Part shown: one piece after another, positions 1 to 7,141 of the stretch | How positions within the stretch are numbered: the first letter of the stretch is position 1 | How the letters are laid out: the number at the start of each line of letters is the position of its first letter | Assembly: GCA_031373695.1 (NCBI GenBank) | Contig: JANMNC010000176.1 | Span: forward strand, 1 to 10,108 | Length of the DNA: 10,108 bases | Reading direction: 5' to 3' | Origin: Methylotenera_A sp031373695 | GTDB lineage: Bacteria > Pseudomonadota > Gammaproteobacteria > Burkholderiales > Methylophilaceae | Made by a program: the position numbers and the translations under genes | The notes under the pieces: model-generated | What the model saw: the letters and a program-made list of their open reading frames with translations, nothing else | What the model was told of the DNA's origin: nothing | Databases searched by the model: none

Positions 1-1699
1 CGCGTGAGGCAAAACTGTCGCCCATACAGGTTAGTAATGGTAGCCCCATCCAAAGCGCATCGCTAGCAGTGGTGTGGGCGTTATACGGCAAGGTATCTAA
101 AAACAAGTCTGCATGAATGTGACGGGCTAAGTGATCTGCAATTGCAACCCGCGGCGCAAATATAAGCCTACTTTTGTCAACACCCATCTGCTCGGCTGCT
201 GCTTTTAAATTTTCCTTAGCCCAGCGATTGCAATCTAACAGCCATAACACGCTGTTTGGTGTTGCTGATAAAATTCGCATCCATGCGGTAAATACCGTTG
301 GTGTAATTTTAAAGCTTTGGTTAAAACAGCAAAATACAAAGCCATTTTCTGGTAATTGGTTGTCGGCTTTAGTGCTTATTTTGCCAATTGGTCGGGTGCT
401 GTCGTTTGGCTGGTAACATTGCAGGGTAATGACTTGCTCGCTAAAGTCGGCCTCATTTGTCGCGATGGTTGCATCGGCAATAATATAATCAAACACGGGC
501 GTAGTGCTTATGGTTGCAGAAGCCTCAACTATTGGGCCCACAGCTTCAGAGCCGCTAGTTGCAGAATCCGTAGTAATAGAACCCGTAATAATAACCCCCA
601 TAGTCCCTGGGTAGCCCAACCAGTTAATGCTAATGGGCGCAGGTTTAAGCGCCACAATGCTGGTGCGGCTGGTTTGCGTGTAACCCGTAACATCTACCAA
701 AATATCGATACCATCTTGATGAATTTTTTTAGCCGCGTCACAATCATTAAGCAGGCGAATATCGCGAAATATATCAAACGCTTTTTCTAAACGCTTACGC
801 TCTGGGCTTTTATCATTAATGCCGTAAGAGTAAGCAAAAACCTCAAATTGCGTTTTATCGTGGCTTTCAATTAACTCAGTCATTAAAAATGCTAATGGAT
901 GCAGCCTGAAATCGGCCGATAAATAGCCAATTTTTAACTTATTTTTTTTAGCTTTATTAAAACTAAAGTTAAGTGTTTGGCGTTGCGCAACCAAGTGTGC
1001 ATAAAAATTACTGGCCCAGTTGCTAGCACACTGTTTTTGCTCTTGCATGCTGGTATCAGGCATCGCTAAAAATGCAAATGGTGAAATTTGTGCGTGTGGT
1101 TCTGTTTTAACCCAATTACGCAGTTGAGCGATTTCACTAGTTAAATTGTGCCAATCGCACACATGCTGTTTTTGGTGCACTAAGTGCGCTAAGGCGTGGT
1201 GCAAATTAGGGTTTAACGCTAAAGCTTGCTTGTAGCTAGCAATGGCTTTATCTAGCTGACCCAGCTCGCGCTGTACATTGCCACAGTTGTTGTGCGCATC
1301 GGCATCATTAGGGTCAAATTTAATCGATTGTAAATAACTAGTTAAAGCCGCTTGTGGCTTACCCAACTCGCGCTGCGCATTGCCTAAGTTATACCAATCA
1401 ATCGCGTTATTAGCTTGGTGTTCAAGCGATTCTTGAAAGCAAGCCTCAGCTTGCGCATACTGGCCATTATTGTGTGATTGATTGCCAAGCGCTTGCAAGG
1501 CGTAGCACAAAGCATTTTTAGCCGCCTGATTGGTTTTAAGTACACGCGCAATACGCCTAAAATAACCTGCCGCTTCTTCATAGCGTTGCAACTCTACACA
1601 TAAATTACCGCAATTAATTTGTGCGTCTAAATCTTTTGGGTTATGCAATAAAGCTTGTTGGTAGTGTTTAAGTGCGTTTTCAGGTGTAGGGTTTTGCAT
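1..1699 (-). CDS. TPR-containing O-GlcNAc transferase (SPINDLY/GT41 family), 3' end cut by window
   Basis: The frame opens with ATG at 1699 and runs 566 complete codons off base 1 with no stop. An in-frame TAA lies just upstream (TTC TAT TAA AAT AGT GCG ATG), so the start is well fixed. Residues 1-175 form about four to five tetratricopeptide repeats (for example GNAQRELG near 106 and GNVQRELG near 140). The GT41 catalytic region follows: GYLSADFRLHPLAF (258-271), whose H267 matches the conserved histidine after DF in OGT; DILVDVTGYTQTSR (332-345); NWLGYPGTMG (359-368); FCCFNQSFKITP (456-467), with K464 at the UDP-binding lysine; and FLDTLPYNAHTTASDALW (533-550). The last motif, GDSFASR, normally lies under 100 residues from the C-terminus. 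Family members transfer GlcNAc or another sugar to protein Ser/Thr in the cytoplasm; the bacterial acceptor here is unknown. Residues 369-401 are an unusual Ser/Thr-rich insertion. The gene starts 23 bases after the mnmC oxidoreductase gene and has no strong ribosome binding site. Confidence 0.93.
   Translation of the reverse strand, partial: MQNPTPENALKHYQQALLHNPKDLDAQINCGNLCVELQRYEEAAGYFRRIARVLKTNQAAKNALCYALQALGNQSHNNGQYAQAEACFQESLEHQANNAIDWYNLGNAQRELGKPQAALTSYLQSIKFDPNDADAHNNCGNVQRELGQLDKAIASYKQALALNPNLHHALAHLVHQKQHVCDWHNLTSEIAQLRNWVKTEPHAQISPFAFLAMPDTSMQEQKQCASNWASNFYAHLVAQRQTLNFSFNKAKKNKLKIGYLSADFRLHPLAFLMTELIESHDKTQFEVFAYSYGINDKSPERKRLEKAFDIFRDIRLLNDCDAAKKIHQDGIDILVDVTGYTQTSRTSIVALKPAPISINWLGYPGTMGVIITGSITTDSATSGSEAVGPIVEASATISTTPVFDYIIADATIATNEADFSEQVITLQCYQPNDSTRPIGKISTKADNQLPENGFVFCCFNQSFKITPTVFTAWMRILSATPNSVLWLLDCNRWAKENLKAAAEQMGVDKSRLIFAPRVAIADHLARHIHADLFLDTLPYNAHTTASDALWMGLPLLTCMGDSFASR
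497..595 (-). other. Ser/Thr-rich insertion inside the GT41 catalytic domain
   Basis: This encodes residues 369-401 of the O-GlcNAc transferase homologue. In family members I know, the GYPGT(M/S)G motif is followed after about 3-5 residues by (M/F)DYII. Here about 33 residues separate PGTMG from FDYIIAD. Thirteen of the 33 are Ser or Thr, the rest mostly Ala, Gly, Val and Ile. The reading frame is intact on both sides, so this is not a frameshift. Two parts resemble each other, both holding TTCTGCAAC, which hints at a small internal duplication. The segment probably forms a surface loop. Confidence 0.7.
1260..1384 (-). repeat. Near-identical TPR-encoding DNA repeats, 102-base period
   Basis: The stretches 1260-1282 and 1362-1384 match at 20 of 23 bases and sit exactly 102 bases (34 codons, one TPR) apart. 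They encode the GNxQRELG part of two adjacent repeats. The DNA-level similarity suggests a fairly recent duplication of one TPR unit in the O-GlcNAc transferase homologue. Confidence 0.7.
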
Positions 1700-1722
1700 C
1701 GCACTATTTTAATAGAAACAAC

Positions 1723-2961
1723 CTAATAAAGTGAAGCAGCCAACTGTTTTAAGCCCAATTCTTTTAATAAAAATCGGCTTGGGTTCATGCGGCTAACAAG
1801 CGTATTTTCTAGTAAGTGATTAACTGCGTTTTTTTCTGTTGATATTTCATTAGTTGCTAAACTTGCAATTAGCTCACCACAAAGCGGTGCGGTAATCATG
1901 CCTTTTGAGCCATGCCCTGCATTAACATATAAGCCACTTAGCCAAGGCAAATTGGCAGGGCTTGTGTTGTAACGGGGAGGCTGGGTGCGCAATTTTTCAT
2001 CATCAATTAATTGCCCTGCAAGCGGCATGTAATCTAGCGTTTGGCTGCGCCACGCCACACGTCCATTTAAGTTGTTGTGCAAAATAGATTGGTAAATATC
2101 AGGCGCAATATCACGCAAAGCGTTTAAGTTTTTTTGCGTATCTGCCACGCTTAATTGCGGGTTAAAATCATTTGGCGCATAGCTTGCGCCAATACTATGC
2201 AAGCCATTTACGGCTGGGCTTAAATAATGCGTACCGCAAATAAGCGTTTTAATGGCTTGGCTAGCTGCATTACGCTCAAAATAATTTAGCTGGCCGCGCA
2301 CAGCAGTAATAGCAGCCGATTGGCAATATGAAAATTGTTTAATGTCGTTAGCGTTACACATCACCACAATATCGGCTTGATAATCTAGCGCAGAATCCAC
2401 AGAAGCCTTTCCATTGCTTATGCTTTTTACCAACCATTGCGTAAGCACTTTTTCGATATGTAATGCAGTGGTCGATTTGCGCAAGCGGATATTGGGTGAG
2501 TCGACCAGTTCGGCGCAAAAGTCTACAGGCTTTACCCAGCCAGCACTTGGGCAAAATAATCCACCCGTATTTAATGCAATGCCCGCTTGCTCGCTGGCTG
2601 CTGTTGCGCTTAATAATTGCAATTGCAGGCCGTTATGCTGTAAATAAATAGCCGCTTGCCTTGCAGCCTCACGTGCATTAAAAGCTAATTGAATTTGCCC
2701 ACAAGCATTAAAAAACTGGTTTGAATTTGGCAGTTGTTTTAACAAGTTAAGTGTAAACATAAAGCCCTGCAAAGCCAGCTTGCTTTGTGGGGTAGCGCTA
2801 ATGCTTAGCTTGGGGTACAAGGTTGCGATAGGGTTGCCAGAGGCTTCTTGGGCAACTGTATCGTGGCGCTCAATGAGTGTAACTTGTATGCCGCGCTTAG
2901 CCAGCGCATAGGCGGTGCTACAGCCAGCAATGCCAGCGCCAATTACAATAGCAGTGGTCAT
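1723..2961 (-). CDS. mnmC: FAD-dependent cmnm5(s2)U34 tRNA oxidoreductase, stand-alone MnmC C-terminal domain
   Basis: This 412-residue protein corresponds to the C-terminal half of E. coli MnmC, a DAO-type flavoprotein. That half removes the carboxymethyl group from 5-carboxymethylaminomethyl-(2-thio)uridine at tRNA wobble position 34, giving the 5-aminomethyl form. An N-terminal Rossmann motif GAGIAG (8-13) follows MTTAIVI and binds the FAD ADP moiety. GNPIATLYPKL (42-52) matches the MnmC signature GNxxxxLYP. Further family motifs are YLSPAVNGLHSIGASY, WRSQTLDYMPLAG and LYVNAGHGSKGMITAPLCGE near the C-terminus. The ATG at 2961 overlaps the TGA of the methyltransferase gene as ATGA. No good Shine-Dalgarno is visible, which fits translational coupling. 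In E. coli the two activities are one fused protein of about 670 residues; here they are two genes. The flavoprotein family assignment is secure, and the substrate follows from homology and from the paired neighbour. Confidence 0.92.
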   Translation of the reverse strand: MTTAIVIGAGIAGCSTAYALAKRGIQVTLIERHDTVAQEASGNPIATLYPKLSISATPQSKLALQGFMFTLNLLKQLPNSNQFFNACGQIQLAFNAREAARQAAIYLQHNGLQLQLLSATAASEQAGIALNTGGLFCPSAGWVKPVDFCAELVDSPNIRLRKSTTALHIEKVLTQWLVKSISNGKASVDSALDYQADIVVMCNANDIKQFSYCQSAAITAVRGQLNYFERNAASQAIKTLICGTHYLSPAVNGLHSIGASYAPNDFNPQLSVADTQKNLNALRDIAPDIYQSILHNNLNGRVAWRSQTLDYMPLAGQLIDDEKLRTQPPRYNTSPANLPWLSGLYVNAGHGSKGMITAPLCGELIASLATNEISTEKNAVNHLLENTLVSRMNPSRFLLKELGLKQLAASLY

Positions 2962-3722
2962 AGAGGCTTGCTTTCAAGCTGGTTATTTACAATAATTTCA
3001 CTGGTTAAAGCCTCATTTGCAAAGCTAGTTTCTGCAAAAATACCGCTTAACATCTCACGTTTTTTACCATAACCCACATGCTTAGTGCACTTAAAGCCAA
3101 CGGTTTGCAGGCCACGCCTAACGTTTCCCGCACTGGTAAATGTAGCAAAAGTGGTGCTATCTATAGATAGCCTTGCAATATGCTCAAAAATCTCATGCGT
3201 CCACATATCCTGATTTTTTGCGGGAGCAAAGCCATCTAAAACCCAGGCATCTGCAGTTTGATTTACTGCTGGCAGAGCGTCTTTTACATCGCATGCCCAG
3301 AAGGCAAGCTGGATGCGGCTTGCAGCCATGCTAAAACTGTTACAGTTAGGTTTTAAAGTTGGGTATTGTTCAATAAGCTCTTGTGAGATTGCTGAAAGTT
3401 GTGGCCATAGCGCATGTGCACGCTTTAAATCAGCTAGCTTAAGCGGATATTTTTCAATGCTAATAAACTGTAATTTTGCACTTTTAGGCGCATTTTTAAG
3501 CCAACAATCAGCAATGGCTAAAAAATTTAAACCAGTGCCAAAGCCAGTTTCTATTATGCTAAATGTTGGTTTATTTAAGTTTTTAAAGCGATTTTCTAAA
3601 TCATTTTGTTTAATAAAAACGTATTGTGTTTCTAGCAAACCATCGTCTGTAGAAAAATAAACATCTTTAAAATCAAGTGAGTAGGGCTGATTTTCACGCC
3701 ATTCAATACGAGCATATTGCAT
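2958..3722 (-). CDS. mnmD: tRNA (mnm5(s2)U34) methyltransferase, stand-alone MnmC N-terminal domain (MnmD)
   Basis: This 254-residue protein corresponds to the N-terminal half of MnmC. That half uses SAM to methylate 5-aminomethyl-(2-thio)uridine at tRNA position 34, producing mnm5(s2)U. Family motifs appear in order: DFKDVYFSTDDGLLETQYVF (17-36), the SAM-binding loop ETGFGTGLNFL (58-68), LDGFAPAKNQDMW (162-174), TFTSAGNVRRGLQ (194-206) and GFKCTKHVGYGKKREML (209-225). I chose the ATG at 3722 because MnmC proteins begin close to this alignment point; AGG lies only three bases upstream. A TTG at 3743 would add seven residues that do not resemble the family. The gene begins 33 bases after the cfa-like stop and ends in an ATGA overlap with the oxidoreductase gene. 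The linker joining the two halves in fused MnmC is absent. Confidence 0.92.
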   Translation of the reverse strand: MQYARIEWRENQPYSLDFKDVYFSTDDGLLETQYVFIKQNDLENRFKNLNKPTFSIIETGFGTGLNFLAIADCWLKNAPKSAKLQFISIEKYPLKLADLKRAHALWPQLSAISQELIEQYPTLKPNCNSFSMAASRIQLAFWACDVKDALPAVNQTADAWVLDGFAPAKNQDMWTHEIFEHIARLSIDSTTFATFTSAGNVRRGLQTVGFKCTKHVGYGKKREMLSGIFAETSFANEALTSEIIVNNQLESKPL

Positions 3723-3755
3723 ATGCCTGCGATTGTAACGCAAATTTTTAAGTTT

Positions 3756-5024
3756 TTAAATTAATGCATCTCGGCGATTATCAGGCTTTACCAATAACAA
3801 GTGCACATCGCCTAGTGCGCGCTCTGCAAAGCCACCTTCGCAATAGCAAAGGTAAAATTCCCACATTTTAATAAATTCTTCTGAGTATCCAAGTTGACGC
3901 ACTGCATTAATATTAGCAAAGAAATTCTCACGCCAAATTCGTAAGGTGGTGGCGTAATGCGGGCCAATATCTTCACTATCAAATAATCGCATATCACTCA
4001 TTTTGGTCACGCTATTTAGCATTGCGGTAATAGATGGAATGTTAGAACCTGGAAAAATATAACGTTGGATAAAATCAACACTATTTTTGGCTGACTCAAA
4101 GCGCTGGTCGGCAATGGTAATAGCTTGAATAAGCGCCATACCATTGGGCTTTAGCAAATTATTTACTTTTGCAAAATAGGTATCGTAAAACTGATGGCCT
4201 ACCGCCTCTATCATTTCAATTGAAACCAGTTTATCAAATTGTCCTTCTAAGTCTCTGTAATCATTTAATAATAGTGTTATTTTATCTTGCTGGCTTTCTG
4301 CGTTTACACGCATATTTGCCTCATCAAACTGTTGTTTTGAGATGGTGGTGGTGGTGACTTTGCAACCATAGTTTTTTGCCGCATAAAGCGCAAATCCGCC
4401 CCAGCCGGTGCCAATTTCTAGCACATGATCGCTGGGTTTTAGGGCTAATTTTTCGCAAATTACCTGTAGTTTTAGTTGAGAGGCCGATTCTAAGCTGCAA
4501 TCTGGCGGGTTAAAAATAGCTGATGAATACATCATGCTAGGGTCTAGCCAAAGCTTAAAAAAATCATTGCCTAAATCATAATGTGCGGCAATATTTTTGC
4601 GGCTGCCATCGGTGGTGTTACGGTTTAACCAGTGCAGTAGCTTTAATAACGGTTTTGACAGCCATTGGTAGCCGCCTTCTAACGCGTCCATTACCCCTTG
4701 ATTAGCCGCCATAATACGAATCACATTGGTAAGATTATCTGCCTGCCAAAACCCAAGCATATAGGCCTCACCCGCACCAATGCTTCCACCAAAGGCTATT
4801 TCACCATAAAAATGCGCATCATTAACGGTTACTGTGGCTTGAATACTTTTATCCTGTCCAAAAGTACTAATTTGACCATTTTCAATAATGGTTAGCTGGC
4901 CAGTAGTAAGCCTTTTTAGCCGTTTTAAAACTTGCATACGCGCATAGTTTTGTATCCATTTAGATTTTTTAGTTATGGATTTAGGTTTTAATTTAAGTGC
5001 GCTAGTTAAGGTTTCTTGTGTCAT
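3756..5024 (-). CDS. cfa: Cfa-like SAM-dependent unsaturated-fatty-acid methyltransferase
   Basis: A 422-residue protein of the cyclopropane-fatty-acyl-phospholipid synthase family, near the usual 380-430. These enzymes transfer a methylene or methyl group from SAM to the double bond of acyl chains in membrane phospholipids. An N-terminal lipid-binding region (about 30-135) precedes AHYDLGNDFFKLWLDPSMMYSS (147-168), the SAM loop VLEIGTGWGGFA (201-212), NDYRDL (254-259), SIEMIEAVGHQFY (268-280) and RYIFPGSNIPS (321-331). Aligned by eye to E. coli Cfa, the bicarbonate-site Glu239 and Tyr317 are kept as E273 and Y357. Cys139 is replaced by S168 and His266 by Q300 (in LIQAITI). The protein may therefore make a methyl-branched rather than a cyclopropane product; that is inference. 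It starts with ATG six bases after the DUF1365 stop and lacks a clear ribosome binding site, suggesting coupling. The family call is firm; the exact product is not. Confidence 0.9.
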   Translation of the reverse strand: MTQETLTSALKLKPKSITKKSKWIQNYARMQVLKRLKRLTTGQLTIIENGQISTFGQDKSIQATVTVNDAHFYGEIAFGGSIGAGEAYMLGFWQADNLTNVIRIMAANQGVMDALEGGYQWLSKPLLKLLHWLNRNTTDGSRKNIAAHYDLGNDFFKLWLDPSMMYSSAIFNPPDCSLESASQLKLQVICEKLALKPSDHVLEIGTGWGGFALYAAKNYGCKVTTTTISKQQFDEANMRVNAESQQDKITLLLNDYRDLEGQFDKLVSIEMIEAVGHQFYDTYFAKVNNLLKPNGMALIQAITIADQRFESAKNSVDFIQRYIFPGSNIPSITAMLNSVTKMSDMRLFDSEDIGPHYATTLRIWRENFFANINAVRQLGYSEEFIKMWEFYLCYCEGGFAERALGDVHLLLVKPDNRRDALI

Positions 5025-5030
5025 ATTAAT

Positions 5031-5834
5031 TTAGGGGTGTGAGTAAAAAGGCACACGTTTACACCATAGTAAAAGTGCGTTCCAGTAAATGCCAAGCACC
5101 ACTTTTAGTGTCATAAAAGGGTAGCTTATAAGTAGGCCATTAAGCGCTGCAGGGCTTATTTTTTGGCGTTGCAACGCTAGAGTTGCATTAAACAACTCAA
5201 CATTACCTTTAAAGTTTTTCATGTGCACAAATAGCTGCTTACCTTCGTGCTTAAACGCCCAATCGTAGTTAATATCCATGGGCATAAAGGGTGAAACATG
5301 AAAATTTTTATTGAATTTAAAAATAGTTAAATCGCCATTTTTAGTTTTTTTAATGGTTTTTTGCTTTAAAAAATCGTGTACATATGCGTAATCTTCACCC
5401 CAAGGCGTGTTGGTGATGTGCGTTACTATGGCTTGCAGGCTTAAGCCATCGGCCTCAAAGCAGTAATAAAAACTGACAGGGTTGAAGCAGTGCCCAAAAT
5501 AACGCATATTAGTTAGCAGGCAGATAGCACCTCTAGGCGCCGCTCCAGTGGCTGCTAACACCACATTGCTAATCTCATCTTTAAGTGGTTTTTGCGGGTC
5601 ACCATAATAATCGGCACGTTTAAAGCTAGCGATATTAGATTTTTGATAAGACCAAAAAGTTGTGCCATTAAATAGCTGAGGCAACTCATCTAAATCGAGA
5701 TACATCATAAACGCGCGATAGCGAAAGCCGTGTGCTTTAGTTGATAAAACTGGGCTAGACAAAGTAGCTTGCGAGATATTAGGTTGCGCAAAACGTTGGT
5801 GTGACACAAAGCCTTTGTAAATAGCACTATTCAC
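5031..5834 (-). CDS. DUF1365 family protein, probably in membrane fatty-acid modification
   Basis: This 267-residue protein (from the GTG at 5834) has clear DUF1365 signatures: MNSAIYKGFVSHQRF at the start, HGFRYRAFMMYLDLDEL (35-51), RYFGHCFNPVSFYYCF (111-126), NTPWGEDYAYV (142-152) and KNFHVSPFMPMDINYDW (176-192). A hydrophobic C-terminal stretch (about 232-258) could contact the membrane. Its biochemical activity is not established to my knowledge, but the family recurs beside Cfa-like and flavin-amine-oxidase-like genes, as here. I prefer the GTG start because family members begin MNSxxYxG and an AGG sits eight bases upstream. A TTG at 5870 or an ATG at 5867 would extend it by 12 or 11 residues and overlap the preceding gene by about 40 bases. 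With the GTG, the overlap with the flavoprotein gene is eight bases. A short extra segment (about residues 20-32) precedes the HGFRYR motif. Confidence 0.88.
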   Translation of the reverse strand: MNSAIYKGFVSHQRFAQPNISQATLSSPVLSTKAHGFRYRAFMMYLDLDELPQLFNGTTFWSYQKSNIASFKRADYYGDPQKPLKDEISNVVLAATGAAPRGAICLLTNMRYFGHCFNPVSFYYCFEADGLSLQAIVTHITNTPWGEDYAYVHDFLKQKTIKKTKNGDLTIFKFNKNFHVSPFMPMDINYDWAFKHEGKQLFVHMKNFKGNVELFNATLALQRQKISPAALNGLLISYPFMTLKVVLGIYWNALLLWCKRVPFYSHP

Positions 5835-7116
5835 GCACTTGACCTGAATTGGCATGTTGGCTGGCATCAAAGTGTTTTAACGCAGCCATTGCGCTCATCA
5901 CGCCATCTTCGTGAAAACCGTTGCGCCAATAAGCCCCTGCAAAACCTGTGCGATTAACCCCGCTTATCTCAGCATGCCTTGCTTGAGCGGCTGTACCAGC
6001 AATGGTAAATACTGGGTGAGTATATTTGAGACGCTTAATGACCTTGGCAGGGTTAATTAAATTTGTGTGGTTTAGCGTGACTAAAATAGGTTGGGGGGAC
6101 TGAATATTTTGCAAAATATTCATGTTATAAGTCACTAATACTTTGTTTGATGCTTGTAGTTTATCTAATTGCTGATCAGTCACGTGGTAATTCCAAGCCG
6201 CCCATGCCAACTTACGCTTTGGCAATAAGCTAATGTCATGGTGCAAATAAACCGTATTTTCCTGATAAGGAATAGCGCCCAAAATTTCACGCTCTTGCGA
6301 TGTGATATTTGCGCCCAGCATTTGCATAGCCTCATCACTATGGCATGCAAAAAATACGTAATCAAAGGTTTCTTCTTCGCTGTTTACGGGTTTGATTTTA
6401 ACGCTATTTTTTAAGCGTCTTACGCTAGCGATTGGCGTATTTAGCTTTATTTTATGTAAGTAAGGTGCGCTTATTTTTTCTACATAGCGGGCAGAACCGC
6501 CTGTAATGGTGCGCCACTGAGGCCGATTATTAACTGTAAGCATGCCATGATGATGAAAAAAACGCACCAAAAAACGTGCAGGAAAATGCATCATTTGCGC
6601 AGCATCGGTAGACCAAATTGCTGCACCCATTGGCACAATATATTGATTAATAAAGGCTGGTTTATAGTGATTTTGCGCTAAATAATCACCTAGAGTAATC
6701 TCGCTACCGCTTTCTAATAACTCAAGTGAGCTTTTATTAAAGCGCAAAATATCACGAATCATGCCGTAAAAGCTGGGCCTGAACAAATTGCGACGTTGCG
6801 CAAATAAACTGTTTAAGCTGGTGCCATTGTATTCAAGCCCTGTGGCTTCGTTGCGCACACTAAAGCTCATATTACTGGGCTGCCAAGCTACTTTCAAAGT
6901 ATCTAATAGCTCAATAAAATGGGGGTAAGTGCGGTCGTTAAACACAATAAAACCAGTATCAACCGCATAGTTTTGGCCGAATAATTCAATATCATGTGTA
7001 TGCGTATGGCCACCAACGTGGCTATTGGCCTCAAATACGGTTATATCGTGTTTTTGGTGTAGGTGATGGGCGAGGGTATTGCCAGCAATACCACTGCCAA
7101 TTATGGCTATTTTCAA
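5827..7116 (-). CDS. FAD/NAD(P)-binding flavin amine oxidase-like protein, likely lipid oxidation or desaturation
   Basis: A 429-residue flavoprotein starting MKIAIIGSGIAGNTLAHHL. The dinucleotide-binding GSGIAG is at 7-12, followed by the acidic E29 and the second FAD motif SHVGGHTHTH (32-41). Near the C-terminus, GFAGAYWRNGFHEDGVMSAM is the FAD-contacting segment typical of this group of amine-oxidase-like proteins found with DUF1365 and Cfa genes. In alphaproteobacteria a homologous flavoprotein takes part in furan-fatty-acid formation on phospholipid acyl chains (UfaO, from memory). That role here is inference. The start must be TTG at 7116: an in-frame TAG lies five codons upstream (7129-7131), and the next methionines fall well after the Rossmann motif. 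The gap to the preceding desaturase gene is 25 bases and the ribosome binding site is poor. Its end overlaps the DUF1365 start, consistent with coupled expression. Confidence 0.88.
   Translation of the reverse strand: MKIAIIGSGIAGNTLAHHLHQKHDITVFEANSHVGGHTHTHDIELFGQNYAVDTGFIVFNDRTYPHFIELLDTLKVAWQPSNMSFSVRNEATGLEYNGTSLNSLFAQRRNLFRPSFYGMIRDILRFNKSSLELLESGSEITLGDYLAQNHYKPAFINQYIVPMGAAIWSTDAAQMMHFPARFLVRFFHHHGMLTVNNRPQWRTITGGSARYVEKISAPYLHKIKLNTPIASVRRLKNSVKIKPVNSEEETFDYVFFACHSDEAMQMLGANITSQEREILGAIPYQENTVYLHHDISLLPKRKLAWAAWNYHVTDQQLDKLQASNKVLVTYNMNILQNIQSPQPILVTLNHTNLINPAKVIKRLKYTHPVFTIAGTAAQARHAEISGVNRTGFAGAYWRNGFHEDGVMSAMAALKHFDASQHANSGQVRE
5843..5845 (-). promoter_or_regulatory. Ribosome binding site supporting the GTG start of the DUF1365 gene
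   Basis: AGG (within CAGGTCAA on the minus strand) lies eight bases before the GTG at 5834, inside the end of the flavoprotein gene. It favours the GTG over the upstream TTG and ATG codons. Confidence 0.5.
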
Positions 7117-7141
7117 GAGCTTAGCTTTCTAGTTTTAATGG

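Noticed and set aside
174..790. Two plus-strand open frames (174-416 and 356-790)
   Set aside because: They lie antisense to the well-supported O-GlcNAc transferase homologue, overlap each other in different frames, and show no domain or signal.
1384..1581. A 65-residue minus-strand open frame
   Set aside because: It is an alternative frame inside the TPR region of the transferase gene, with basic, non-domain sequence.
3313..3660. A 115-residue plus-strand open frame
   Set aside because: It is fully antisense to the MnmD methyltransferase gene, whose motifs are intact, and it has no recognisable family features.
2958..3722. A frameshifted, broken mnmC
   Set aside because: Both halves have complete motifs, and the junction is a clean ATGA stop/start overlap, not a disrupted domain.
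3723..3755. Possible promoter before mnmD (TTTAAA, 17-base spacer, TACAAT)
   Set aside because: The TACAAT ends about 12 bases before the ATG, leaving almost no leader, and the -35 match is weak in AT-rich DNA. Read-through from the lipid block is simpler.
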